In this document: in pieces, positions 32,937-40,542 of the stretch | Layout of the letters: each line of letters starts with the position of its first letter | How positions within the stretch are numbered: the stretch's first letter is position 1 | Origin: Deltaproteobacteria bacterium | Lineage (GTDB): Bacteria; Myxococcota_A; Polyangia; Polyangiales; Sandaracinaceae | DNA length: 40,542 nucleotides | Assembly (NCBI GenBank): GCA_017303575.1 | Contig: JAFLCL010000049.1 | Coordinates: forward strand, 1 to 40,542 | Reading direction: 5' to 3' | Notes under the pieces: model-generated | Told to the model about the DNA's origin: nothing | Database searches by the model: none | The model's input: the letters and a program-made list of their open reading frames with translations, nothing else | Made by a program: the position numbers and the translations under genes

Positions 32937-33818
32937 ATGTGGCGCTCGCTCCTCTTCGTCGGCCTCGTGATCGCGCTGGCGGCGCCCACGGCCGCTCAAC
33001 CGCAGCCGTCGGTCGACGCCGCGCGAGCGAGGGAAGACGAGGCCATCGCGCGCTCGCTCGAGCCCTCGCTGCTCCAGGCGACGAACGGCTGGATCACCGA
33101 GGTCAGCACGCAGCTCGCACGTCCGCTGACGCTGGTGTCCCATGGAGCGCTCACCCACACGAGCTGGGGTCCGTGGGCGATGCGCGTCGAGGTGAGCGAC
33201 GGGTCAAGCTCGGTCTCGCTGGCGCTGCACGCCGACCGCTCGCGCGCTGCCTGGGGGTCCGCGTCCGACTGGAGCGCGCCGTTCTTCGTCTCGGGCCTGC
33301 GCTCGGCGTTCGCGCTTCGCATGGCCGCCGCGTGGCTCGCGGAACACCCGAGCATCATGGAGATCGAGCGGCGCAGCTACGGCGGCGGCACGATCGCGAC
33401 CCGCGTGCGCGACGACACGGGAACGATCCTGTGCATCGACGCGATCCACCCGCACGAGGCGCGCATCGCGGGGTGCTGGCGCGAGCCCGGCGAGGTCAGC
33501 GTCGTCCAGCCCGAGGCCTTCGACCACCGACGTCGTGGTGACCGCGTGGTCCTCAGCGGCCACTACCGTGCGCGCGTGGGCGCACGAGAGATCACGATCA
33601 CGATCAGTGTCGCGGGCAACGGCACCATCACGCGCCGAGAGGGCTCTCGTCGCGCGCGACGCGTCGAGCAGGCGACGCCCGCGCTCGGTCCCGTCGAGCA
33701 CCTCGAGGCGCGACCCGACGGACGCACGCTCGTGCTCGCGAGCGACGTCGAGTCGGTCGCGTGCGTGCGCACCGACGCGTGGACCTGCGAGGCGGTCGGG
33801 CCCCTCTCCGCACGCTGA
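32937..33818 (+). CDS. Secreted protein of unknown function
   Basis: A 293-residue protein from ATG 32937 with a signal peptide (MWRSLLFVGLVIALAAPTAA, cleaved near 21). The mature part has a helical beginning (DAARAREDEAIARSLEPSLL), then mostly beta structure with a few Cys (ILCIDAIHPHEARIAGC; VACVRTDAWTCEA). I recognise no domain. A longer frame running from 31239 in the same phase is antisense to the kinase and is not real. It is divergent from the kinase gene and a short hairpin follows the stop. The paired arrangement and flanking inverted repeat suggest it belongs with the kinase, for example as an exported signal partner; this is inference. Confidence 0.72.
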   Translation: MWRSLLFVGLVIALAAPTAAQPQPSVDAARAREDEAIARSLEPSLLQATNGWITEVSTQLARPLTLVSHGALTHTSWGPWAMRVEVSDGSSSVSLALHADRSRAAWGSASDWSAPFFVSGLRSAFALRMAAAWLAEHPSIMEIERRSYGGGTIATRVRDDTGTILCIDAIHPHEARIAGCWREPGEVSVVQPEAFDHRRRGDRVVLSGHYRARVGAREITITISVAGNGTITRREGSRRARRVEQATPALGPVEHLEARPDGRTLVLASDVESVACVRTDAWTCEAVGPLSAR

Positions 33819-33821
33819 GTT

Positions 33822-33836
33822 GTCTGGGTCGAGGGA
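33822..33836. repeat. Right copy of 15-bp inverted repeat flanking the kinase cassette
   Basis: gtctgggtcgaggga is the exact reverse complement of 31255-31269 and lies 3 bp after the stop of the secreted-protein gene. Confidence 0.85.
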
Positions 33837-33850
33837 CCTCTGGCCCCTCG
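33830..33850 (+). terminator. Hairpin after the secreted-protein gene
   Basis: cgaggg (33830-33835) and ccctcg (33845-33850) form a 6-bp stem with a 9-nt loop, beginning 11 bp after the stop. No T-run. A longer hairpin follows at 33904. Confidence 0.4.
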
Positions 33851-33903
33851 AGCTCCCCGTCGCTCGCCTCGTCGCTGCGCTCCTCGACTCGACTCCTGCT
33901 CCA

Positions 33904-33922
33904 GGGGGAGCTGCGCTCCCCC
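33904..33922. terminator. GC-rich hairpin in the intergenic region before the glycoside-hydrolase-like gene
   Basis: gggggag (33904-33910) and ctccccc (33916-33922) form a perfect 7-bp stem with a 5-nt loop. It lies in the 233-bp gap between two rightward genes. No T-run; probably a terminator or structural element. Confidence 0.5.
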
Positions 33923-34051
33923 GCCGCAAGGCGCCCCCGATTCTTTCTCGGTCTCTGATCTGATCTGAGCGACCGCGAGGCGATCGCTTCTCGGGAGGGT
34001 CTCTCGAGGCCACGCTCAACAGCGAGGGCCTACGCTGGTAGCGTCGCGGCC

Positions 34052-36112
34052 ATGCGGGTCGTTCATCTCGTGCTCGTGCTCGTGCTCGTGGCCGCGTCGC
34101 TCGTGGCCCATCCCACGGCACGCGCCCAGATCGGGACGGAATCGGTCGGCATGAACACGCACGTGCCGAGTGACGACGTGCTCGATGCGTGCGCGGACGC
34201 CGGCGTGCGGTGGATCCGCCTCGACGCGAACTGGCGCGACCTCCACCGCGGCCCGGGCGACTTCGACTTCGGTGAGATGGAGCGCGTCGTCCGGGGCGCG
34301 ATCGAGCGAGGCCTCCTCGTCTACGTGACGGTCGCGTACACGCCCGATTGGGTGCCGCGCGTTCCGCGCACGCGGACCGACTCGTATGGCGGCAACGATC
34401 AGCCCACGGGCTCGAGCGAGTGGGTCAGCTTCGTCGACGCGATCGTCAGGCGCCTGCGCCCGCTCGGCGTCACGCACTACGGCCTCTGGAACGAGGCAAA
34501 CCTCGACGGCTTCTGGGAAGAAGCAGCAGGGCTCGACGCGTGGGTCGACACGATCGTGCTGCCTGGTGCGAGCGCCGTGCGTGCTGCCTGTGGCGACTGC
34601 TTCGTGCTCGGCCCCGAGCTCGCGAACGTGGGCGAGAGCGACGTCGCGCTCGATCGCATCCTCTCTCGAACGGCGAGCACGTGGGACATCATCACCCACC
34701 ACAGCTACCAGGCGCTCACCACGAGCGGTGGCTCGGACAGCCTCGAGAACGCGCTCGTCCGGCGGCGCTCTCCGCTGACCCGCGCGAGCCTCCGCGAGAT
34801 CCTCGACCTCCACGGGGTGGAGCGCGAGGTGTGGATCACCGAGACGGGCTACCGCGCTGCCCCTCCAGGCGATGCAGCGGAGGAGTCGATGCAGCGCGCG
34901 TACGTGCTCGGCGCGCTCGATCGTCAGCTCCGCTACGCGTGGTGGACCAACACCTTCTTCTACGAGATCGCAGACTGCGGCGTGGATCAGCCAGGCTGCG
35001 ACATCGATGGCTTCGGCCTCCTCCGCGCGAGCCGGCCCATCACGGCGGGGCCACGCAGCTTTCCCGCCGACTACCGACAGAAGCCGGCGTTCGCCGCGCT
35101 CCGTGATCGCCTCGCGTCCGATGGTGCGCTGCTCGGCGAGGGGCCGAGGCGCGCGTGCGGCGACGGGACCGACGACGACGGCGACGGCCGCATCGATCTC
35201 GCGGATCGTGGGTGCGCGAGCGAGCACGACGACGACGAGAGCGACGACCCCGCGCGGCGCACGATCGAGGCGCTCCACGCGCCGAGGCCGATCGCGCTCG
35301 ACGGCGTGCTCGACGAGTGGAGCGCCGATGGCTTCCTCACGCTCGACACGAACGACTGGTTCGCTTCCGCGATCGGCGTGATCGGCCCGCTGGCGGCGGT
35401 GGATCTCGGTGCGGAGCTCGGCGCTCGCTGGGAGGGGGAGACGCTCTTTCTCGCCGTCCGCGTGAGCGACGACACCCACGTGGCGTCCGAGCCCAACGCG
35501 CGCCTCTACCTCGATGACTCGGTGCAGATCGCGTTCGACCCCGCCGCGACGGGTGGACGCACCTACGACGGCGACGACGTGGAGTGGGGATGCGTCGCCC
35601 GAGCCGGCGGTCTCGAGCGCTTCGCAGGCGAAGGCGAAGGCGCGCGCTGCGTCGCGCGACGCGACGGACGCGTGACGAGCTACGAGCTCGCGATCCCGCG
35701 CGCGGCCATCCCCGAGGCGAGCTTCACGAGCGGGGCGCGCCTTCGGTTCTCGATGCTCGTGAACGAAGACGACGGCGAGACCACGCGTGACGGAACGGGA
35801 CGCGACGGCTGGCTCGAGCTCACGCGCTCGATCGGCGCGCGCAAGGATCCCGAGAGCTTCGGCGAGATCGTGCTCGTCGATCGCGAGGCGCGAGAGGACC
35901 TCGACGCCGGGCGTCCCTCGAGCCCCGACGCAGCCTCGTCCGAGGAGATCGACGCAGGCATGCGCGCGAGTGGATCGGATCCCACCTGCGGGTGTCGCGC
36001 GTCGCGCGCGCGGCCCCTCGGAGCTCGCGCTTTCGTGCTCATCACCGCGCTCGGCGTGATCGCCACTCGGCGTCGGCGTCACGCTGGAGCTCGGCCGCGA
36101 GCGACGCGCTGA
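34052..36112 (+). CDS. MYXO-CTERM glycoside-hydrolase-like protein with calcium-type linker and CBM9-like domain
   Basis: A 686-residue surface protein. The signal peptide ends HPTARAQ. The N-terminal part (about 27-345) is a TIM-barrel of clan GH-A type: VRWIRLDANWRDLHRGPGDF, the acid/base candidate E148 in LWNEANLDGF, the barrel strand WDIITHHSYQ, and the nucleophile candidate E264 in VWITETGY. Spacing and motifs fit GH39/GH5-like enzymes; the substrate is unclear. An Asp-rich motif, CGDGTDDDGDGRIDLADRGC (about 370-389), resembles calcium-binding linkers frequent in myxobacterial surface proteins. A CBM9-like domain (IALDGVLDEWSADG, about 405-610) follows. The end has CGC, a hydrophobic stretch and RRRR: a MYXO-CTERM-like sorting tail. 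Its last 71 bp overlap the convergent SGNH gene. Confidence 0.88.
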   Translation: MRVVHLVLVLVLVAASLVAHPTARAQIGTESVGMNTHVPSDDVLDACADAGVRWIRLDANWRDLHRGPGDFDFGEMERVVRGAIERGLLVYVTVAYTPDWVPRVPRTRTDSYGGNDQPTGSSEWVSFVDAIVRRLRPLGVTHYGLWNEANLDGFWEEAAGLDAWVDTIVLPGASAVRAACGDCFVLGPELANVGESDVALDRILSRTASTWDIITHHSYQALTTSGGSDSLENALVRRRSPLTRASLREILDLHGVEREVWITETGYRAAPPGDAAEESMQRAYVLGALDRQLRYAWWTNTFFYEIADCGVDQPGCDIDGFGLLRASRPITAGPRSFPADYRQKPAFAALRDRLASDGALLGEGPRRACGDGTDDDGDGRIDLADRGCASEHDDDESDDPARRTIEALHAPRPIALDGVLDEWSADGFLTLDTNDWFASAIGVIGPLAAVDLGAELGARWEGETLFLAVRVSDDTHVASEPNARLYLDDSVQIAFDPAATGGRTYDGDDVEWGCVARAGGLERFAGEGEGARCVARRDGRVTSYELAIPRAAIPEASFTSGARLRFSMLVNEDDGETTRDGTGRDGWLELTRSIGARKDPESFGEIVLVDREAREDLDAGRPSSPDAASSEEIDAGMRASGSDPTCGCRASRARPLGARAFVLITALGVIATRRRRHAGARPRATR

Positions 36113-36923
36113 TCGGCGTGCACGGTCCGTCGGTGCAGTCGGTGGCGGGGCTGTTCGTGAGGCCGATCGGGCTCGCGTCCATCAACGTGGCCCAGATCAC
36201 GAGCGCCGAGAGGTAGCTGCCGACGAAGCCCGGATGGCCGCGATCGGAGTGGTAGAGGTCGAGCGAAGGATCGCGCCCCCACGCGCGCAGCCACGCGAGG
36301 CCTCCCGTCGCGACCTCGACGTCGAGCTCCTCACCCAGGGCGATCTGCGGATCGGCCATCTCGGCGAAGCCGAAGCGATCGGCGCGCTCGATGTAGCCCG
36401 TCGCATAGAAGATGGGCCGCGATCCCGCGGCGCGGGACGCATCGACGATGCGCGTGCCGTAGTCGACGAAGAGCGCCGGGAACGGCGGCCGCATGTCGGC
36501 GAGATCGATCGACTCGGTGATCACGATCACGTCGTGATCGCCGGTCGCGATCTCGTCGTCGAGGCCCGCGCTCTCCCACAGATCACGGAGGTTCGCGCCG
36601 CCCCTCGTGCGCCTGGTGCCGACGATGCGCGGACAGCCGGGCGGCGCGCTCTCGGACAGCGAGCTCACGAGGCGCGCCATGTTCCAGAAGTCGATCTGGC
36701 TGTTGCCCACGAAGAGCACGTCGAGCGTGCGCCCCGACGCGCCGTCGCAGAGCCCCCCCATCGTGCGAGGCGCATCGGCAACGAGGCCGACGTCCTCGAA
36801 CGTGCCTGCGTCCGCCTCACCGCCGCTCGCGTCCGAGAGCGCGGCGTCGTCGTCGGTGATCGGCGTCGCGGGGCAGCCGGCGAGGAGGAGGACTGCGACG
36901 AGTGTCGAGAGGGAGGCGCGCAC
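36042..36923 (-). CDS. SGNH-hydrolase-like lipoprotein
   Basis: A 293-residue lipoprotein (signal ending LLLAGC), with an Asp-Ala linker. The SGNH blocks are visible: LDVLFVGNSQIDFW near 66-79 (GNS in place of GDS), GGANLRDLWES with the Gly/Asn region near 108-118, and the acid-histidine block YHSDRGHPGFVGSY near 224-237. VIVITESIDLAD holds the middle part. It probably hydrolyses ester bonds, for instance acetyl groups on polysaccharide, but the Ser-Asp-His triad is only inferred from motif order. The 3' end overlaps the MYXO-CTERM gene by 71 bp on the other strand. It is divergent from gltX with 65 bp between starts. Confidence 0.83.
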   Translation of the reverse strand: MRASLSTLVAVLLLAGCPATPITDDDAALSDASGGEADAGTFEDVGLVADAPRTMGGLCDGASGRTLDVLFVGNSQIDFWNMARLVSSLSESAPPGCPRIVGTRRTRGGANLRDLWESAGLDDEIATGDHDVIVITESIDLADMRPPFPALFVDYGTRIVDASRAAGSRPIFYATGYIERADRFGFAEMADPQIALGEELDVEVATGGLAWLRAWGRDPSLDLYHSDRGHPGFVGSYLSALVIWATLMDASPIGLTNSPATDCTDGPCTPISASLAAELQRDADAEWRSRRAR

Positions 36924-36988
36924 CCGGCCACTATGACCCGCGCCGCGGCCCCGCGAACGTCCGCGTCGTGCTACCCCTCGCGCCCTCT

Positions 36989-38428
36989 ATGACCGCCGAA
37001 CGCGTTCGTTTCGCGCCTTCTCCCACCGGCTACCTCCACATCGGAGGTGTGCGCACCGCGCTCTACAACTGGCTCTGGGCGCGCAAGACGAAGGGCACCT
37101 TCGTCCTCCGCATCGAGGACACCGACGTCGAGCGCAGCACCGCCGAGAGCACGCAGGTGATCTTCGACGCGATGAAGTGGCTCGGCCTCGACTGGGACGA
37201 AGGCCCCGGCGTCGGTGGCCCCAACGGGCCGTACTTCCAGACGCAGCGCCTCGAGATCTACAAGGACTTCGCCGACAAGATGATCGAGCGCGGCACGGCG
37301 TACCGCTGCTACGCGACGAAGGAAGAGCTCGACGCCGAGCGCGAGCGACAGAGCAAGGGCGGCAACCCGTACTTCAAGTACCCGGGCTGGTGGCGCGACA
37401 AGGGCCCCAAGGACTGGCTCGACGACAAGCCGTACGTCGTGCGCCTCAAGACGCCGAAGAGCGGCACCACGGGCTGGGTCGATCTCGTGAAGGGCCGCAT
37501 CGACGTGCCCAACGAGCAGCAGCAGGACGTCGTCTTGATCCGCCAGAACGGCATGCCGCTCTACAACTTCGGCGCGGCGATCGACGACCTCACGATGGGC
37601 ATCACGCTCGTCGCGCGCGGTGACGATCACGTCGTCAACACGCCGATCCAGATCCTGATCTACGAGGCGCTGGGCAAGACGGCGCCGAAGCTCGCCCACC
37701 TGCCGATGATCAACGGCCCGGATGGCAAGAAGCTCAGCAAGCGCAACGCGGCCGTGAGCGTCGCCGAGTACCGCGACATGGGCTTCCTTCCCGACGCGGT
37801 CCTCAACTACCTCGCGCGCCTCGGCTGGTCGCACGGCGATCAAGAGATCTTCTCGCGCGCCGAGATGATCGAGCACTTCGACTGGTCGCACTGCGGTCGC
37901 ACCGCGGCCCAGTACGACCTCAAGAAGTTCCAGTTCGTCCAGAGCTCGCACCTGCGGGCGCTCTCGGACACCGACCTCGGCGCGCTCGCGCGACCGTTCC
38001 TCGCGAATGACCTGAAGGTCGACGACGCGCGCTACGACGCCGCCGTCGGTACCGTGAAGACGCGCGCCACGACGCTGGTCGAGACCGCGCAGATGGTCGA
38101 CTTCTACTTCCGCGACACGCTCTCGTTCGACGAGAAGGCCGTCGCGAAGTTCCTCGTGCCCGCGGCCGCAGCGACGCTCACGGACTTCCGCGCGCACCTC
38201 GCGGCGCAGAGCGCGTTCGATCGCGCGAGCCTCGAGGCCGCGACGACAGCGTGGCTCACCGAGAAGGGCCTGCAGATCAAGGACGTCGCGCAGGCCGCGC
38301 GCGTCTCGCTCACCGGCAAGAGCCAGAGCCCTGGCCTCTACGAGGTGCTCGAGGTGCTCGGCAAGGATCGCTCGCTCGCGCGGCTCGAAGCGGGCGCGGC
38401 GATGGCCTCCCGTACGACGGGCGCCTGA
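36989..38428 (+). CDS. gltX: Glutamyl-tRNA synthetase
   Basis: A 479-residue class I aminoacyl-tRNA synthetase that charges tRNA with glutamate. I start at ATG 36989 (MTAERVRFAPSPTGYLHIGG): the family always begins near this motif, and the longer upstream frame is Arg-rich. The HIGH-type signature is PSPTGYLHIGG (HIG at 17-19). The KMSKS-type signature is KKLSKR at 247-252. Conserved features between include VRTALYNWLWARKTKGTFVL, RIEDTDVERS and the Glu-binding/acceptor-binding segment GRIDVPNEQQQDVVLIRQNG. The C-terminal helical anticodon-binding domain runs to about 470. Length is standard. A possible zinc site is not apparent. The CPBP protease gene starts 4 bp after the stop, so they are co-transcribed. 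Confidence 0.98.
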   Translation: MTAERVRFAPSPTGYLHIGGVRTALYNWLWARKTKGTFVLRIEDTDVERSTAESTQVIFDAMKWLGLDWDEGPGVGGPNGPYFQTQRLEIYKDFADKMIERGTAYRCYATKEELDAERERQSKGGNPYFKYPGWWRDKGPKDWLDDKPYVVRLKTPKSGTTGWVDLVKGRIDVPNEQQQDVVLIRQNGMPLYNFGAAIDDLTMGITLVARGDDHVVNTPIQILIYEALGKTAPKLAHLPMINGPDGKKLSKRNAAVSVAEYRDMGFLPDAVLNYLARLGWSHGDQEIFSRAEMIEHFDWSHCGRTAAQYDLKKFQFVQSSHLRALSDTDLGALARPFLANDLKVDDARYDAAVGTVKTRATTLVETAQMVDFYFRDTLSFDEKAVAKFLVPAAAATLTDFRAHLAAQSAFDRASLEAATTAWLTEKGLQIKDVAQAARVSLTGKSQSPGLYEVLEVLGKDRSLARLEAGAAMASRTTGA

Positions 38429-38431
38429 CCC

Positions 38432-39475
38432 GTGGCCAGCGCCTCCTCCAGCGGCCAGCCGATCGAGCCGCCGCGTCCGTATGCACACGAGGTGAAGGAC
38501 TTCCGTCGCGCGTCGGTGGTGGCGATCGGCCTCGGGCTTCTCGCGATCGGCATCGGACTCCAGCGCGAGGCGCAGGTCGCGGTCGAGGGCGGTCTGGCGC
38601 TCGCAGGCTTCGCGCTCGTGTTCCGCCTCGTGGTGGAGCTCGTGCCCTCCACGCACGACAAGGTGGCGTTCCTCCATCCGCGCAACTTCTTCCTCGCCAC
38701 CTGGCGAGAGCTCGATGCGGAGGCCGAGGCCGAGCGTCGCGCGCGCACCGACTCGGGTCGCTACGACTACCGACCGATGATCGCGCTCGTCGTCGGCGCC
38801 GTGTGCCTCGCGCTGATGGAGTACTTCGGCCACACGGTCCACTTCAACGAGCTCGTGGACGCGACCGACTCCGAGCTCCGCGAGTCACCGTATTTCCAGC
38901 TGATGGGCTTCGGCTGGTGGTCGCTCTTCCGCGTGCTCGGCTACTTCGTCGTGCCCGCGCTCGTCGCGATCGCCGTGTTCCGCGAGCCACTGCGCGAGCA
39001 CGGCCTCGAGACGAAGGGCTTCCTCGAGCACGCGTGGATCTACGCGCTGAGCTTCGTCGTGGTCTTCCTCTGCGTCGCAGTGCTCGCGCGCAACGACGCG
39101 CACTTCCAGAGCTACTACCCGTTCTACCGACTCTCCAGCCGGAGCTGGGCGGACTTCTGGATGTGGGAGGTCCTCTACGCCGCGCAGTTCTTCTCGCTCG
39201 AGTTCTTCTTCCGCGGCTTCTGGCTGCGCTCGATGAAGCCCTCGATGGGCAGCTACGCGATCTTCGCGATGGTCGTGCCGTACTGCATGATCCACTTCGG
39301 CAAGCCGCTGCTCGAGACGCTCGCCGCCATCTTCGCGGGCCTCGTGCTCGGCACGCTCTCGATGAAGACGCGCTCGATCTGGAGCGGCTTCCTCATCCAC
39401 GTGAGCGTGGCCATCTCGATGGACATGGCCGCCCTGCTCGCGACCGACGGCCTGCCCACCGAGATGTGGCCCTGA
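38432..39475 (+). CDS. CPBP-family intramembrane metalloprotease
   Basis: A 347-residue inner-membrane protein from GTG 38432, only 3 bp after the gltX stop, with about eight hydrophobic segments. The catalytic motif of the CPBP (Abi/Rce1-type) family is present as EFFFRG, with E257 and R261. The later conserved His are H288 (MIHFGKP) and H323 (LIHVSVA). The usual EExxxR has Leu before the Glu here (LEFFFR), so only one of the two Glu is retained, a variant also seen in some bacterial members. A cytoplasmic stretch before the first core segments includes FLHPRNFFLATWRELDAEAE. Substrates are unknown; maturation of exported peptides or MYXO-CTERM tail processing are possible ideas only. Confidence 0.87.
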   Translation: MASASSSGQPIEPPRPYAHEVKDFRRASVVAIGLGLLAIGIGLQREAQVAVEGGLALAGFALVFRLVVELVPSTHDKVAFLHPRNFFLATWRELDAEAEAERRARTDSGRYDYRPMIALVVGAVCLALMEYFGHTVHFNELVDATDSELRESPYFQLMGFGWWSLFRVLGYFVVPALVAIAVFREPLREHGLETKGFLEHAWIYALSFVVVFLCVAVLARNDAHFQSYYPFYRLSSRSWADFWMWEVLYAAQFFSLEFFFRGFWLRSMKPSMGSYAIFAMVVPYCMIHFGKPLLETLAAIFAGLVLGTLSMKTRSIWSGFLIHVSVAISMDMAALLATDGLPTEMWP

Positions 39476-39537
39476 CCTCGGACGTCTCCCCCGCCGCGCG
39501 CCGACATGCCAGACTCGCGCGCTTCTCGGAGACGCGC

Positions 39538-40377
39538 ATGAACCACTCGACGCTACGAACTCGCTCGCTCCTCGGCGGCCCGGTCCTCGGAGGTGCAGTC
39601 CTCGGCGTGATCGCCGTGACCGCCGCGCCCGTGTCCGCGCACTTCTATCTCGAGGAGCCGGAGAACTGGGTCGAGCAGGGATCGCTCGGCGACCCGCAGA
39701 AGACCGGTCCCTGCGGCAACGAAGGTGCGCTGCGTCCCACGGGCGCGATCACCGCGTACCGGACCGGCCAGACGATCACGATCCGGTTCCGCGAGACCAT
39801 CTACCACCCGGGCCACTTCCGCGTGGCGCTCGCGACGGAAGATCGCAGCGAGCTCCCGCCGATGCCCACGGTCACGCCCGACAGTCGCTCCGACTGCGGC
39901 AGCATCCCGATCATGGATCCGCCCGTATTTCCGGTGCTCGCCGATGGCCTCTTGCCGCACACCTCGCCGCTCTCGGGCGTGCAGGAGATGGAGGTCACGC
40001 TGCCCGAAGGCGTGACGTGCGATCACTGCACGCTTCAGATCGTGCAGTGGATGCGAGACCACGGCGCGCCTTGCTTCTACTACCACTGCGCCGATGTCTC
40101 GATCAGCGACGTCGTCGTGGACTCGGGCCCTTCGACGGACGACGCCGCGGTCTCGAGTGCGGACGCCGCGAGCAGTGATCTCGATGCCTCGAGCGCGCCG
40201 ATCGACTCGGGCGCACGCATGGACTCGGGCGCAGGAGGGACCGACGCAGGTCCTTCGAGCAGCTCGAGCGGATGCGCCTGCAGCACGCGCGGCACGAGGG
40301 ACGACGCCACGCGCGGCGCCGCCGTGCTCGCGCTCGTGGGGCTCGCGGTGATCGGCCGACGCCGCCGACGCAGCTGA
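39538..40377 (+). CDS. LPMO-like (SCE4755-type) MYXO-CTERM protein
   Basis: A 279-residue protein; start ATG 39538 with GGAG upstream. The signal peptide ends VSA just before H35 (HFYLEEPENW), so the mature protein starts with histidine, the hallmark of copper lytic polysaccharide monooxygenases. A second His of the copper brace may be in YHPGHFRVAL near residues 87-94. Cys pairs (GPCGNEG, SDCGSI, CDHC, PCFYYHC) and the family phrase LQIVQWMRDHGAPCFYYHCA match what is annotated as the SCE4755-type LPMO-like family of myxobacteria. A Ser/Asp/Ala linker follows, then CAC, a hydrophobic segment and RRRRR: a MYXO-CTERM-like tail. Oxidative cleavage of a surface polysaccharide is inferred and unproven. 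Confidence 0.9.
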   Translation: MNHSTLRTRSLLGGPVLGGAVLGVIAVTAAPVSAHFYLEEPENWVEQGSLGDPQKTGPCGNEGALRPTGAITAYRTGQTITIRFRETIYHPGHFRVALATEDRSELPPMPTVTPDSRSDCGSIPIMDPPVFPVLADGLLPHTSPLSGVQEMEVTLPEGVTCDHCTLQIVQWMRDHGAPCFYYHCADVSISDVVVDSGPSTDDAAVSSADAASSDLDASSAPIDSGARMDSGAGGTDAGPSSSSSGCACSTRGTRDDATRGAAVLALVGLAVIGRRRRRS

Positions 40378-40383
40378 GCGCGC

Positions 40384-40420
40384 CGCGCTCCGCCCTCGCC
40401 AAGACGGGCGCGGGAGCGCG
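40384..40420 (+). terminator. Hairpin after the LPMO-like gene
   Basis: cgcgctcc (40384-40391) and ggagcgcg (40413-40420) form an 8-bp stem, with an inner gccc/gggc pairing. It begins 6 bp after the stop codon. No T-run. Confidence 0.55.
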
Positions 40421-40434
40421 TGTACCATCGGGCC

Positions 40435-40542
40435 ATGCAACGCCGCACGGTCGTTCTCTCGGGCCTCGCCTCGCTGCTCGTGGTGCTCGCCTCGATCGCA
40501 CCTGCCGAGCGCGCGGAGGCTGGTGCGTGCGCGCGGCCCAAC
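40435..40542 (+). CDS. Start of an exported protein (cut by window edge)
   Basis: Thirty-six codons are visible from ATG 40435 to the end. They encode a basic N-terminus (MQRRT), a hydrophobic core (VVLSGLASLLVVLASIA) and a likely cleavage site near AEA-GA, followed by CARPN. This is a signal peptide; no domain is visible. It is rightward and lies 57 bp after the LPMO-like gene. Confidence 0.65.
   Translation, partial: MQRRTVVLSGLASLLVVLASIAPAERAEAGACARPN

Noticed and set aside
1..40542. tRNA, rRNA or prophage genes
   Set aside because: No cloverleaf-like or conserved rRNA sequence and no phage structural or integrase protein was recognised on either strand.

Overview
The window is very GC-rich DNA from a myxobacterium-like bacterium (Myxococcota, probably Polyangiales; a Sandaracinus-type organism is the best guess). 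The grounds are serine/threonine kinases with PEGA domains, many lipoproteins whose Cys is followed by Asp-Ala-rich linkers, two proteins with MYXO-CTERM-like tails (Cys motif, hydrophobic segment, Arg cluster), a TIGR02265/DUF2378-type protein, and strong GC bias that opens long antisense frames. I see no rRNA, tRNA, CRISPR array, insertion sequence or prophage gene.

Layout. 1-3965: a PEGA-type kinase with a downstream Gly-rich lipoprotein (cut by the left edge), divergent from a TPR/PEGA-like membrane protein. 3969-10552: a three-gene leftward block encoding an HzsA-related c-type-haem lipoprotein, a HEAT-repeat protein and a large lipoprotein with four CXnCH motifs. 10553-11096: the only long gene-free stretch, holding hairpins and a 42-bp tandem repeat. 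11097-14558: a TraB/GumN-like lipoprotein, an unknown lipoprotein, and a TetR regulator with an alpha/beta hydrolase, headed by a clear palindromic operator. 14612-19041: a translationally coupled pair typical of planctomycetes (PSCyt1/DUF1549/DUF1553 protein and Tat-exported DUF1501 protein). 19151-25274: a lipase-like lipoprotein, a DUF481 barrel, a FadL-like barrel and a lamin-tail lipoprotein. 25387-31180: a YkgJ-type Cys-cluster protein, a TIGR02265 protein, a MATE exporter, a beta-propeller lipoprotein, a CoA-binding protein and a PKD-like/YfaP-like lipoprotein. 31275-33818: a second kinase with no canonical start before its P-loop, divergent from a secreted protein; an 11-bp direct repeat lies between them and a perfect 15-bp inverted repeat flanks the pair. 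34052-40542: a MYXO-CTERM glycoside-hydrolase-like protein, an SGNH lipoprotein, glutamyl-tRNA synthetase with a CPBP protease, an LPMO-like MYXO-CTERM protein and the start of another exported protein.

Most products are envelope or secreted proteins: haem lipoproteins, outer-membrane barrels and surface hydrolases. Housekeeping is represented mainly by gltX. The best candidates for an undescribed system are the HzsA-related/HEAT/multi-CXnCH operon, perhaps working with the nearby PSCyt/DUF1501 pair as an extracytoplasmic redox or polymer-processing machine, and the kinase/secreted-protein cassette with its odd start and flanking repeats. All calls rest on reading the sequence; no database search was run.
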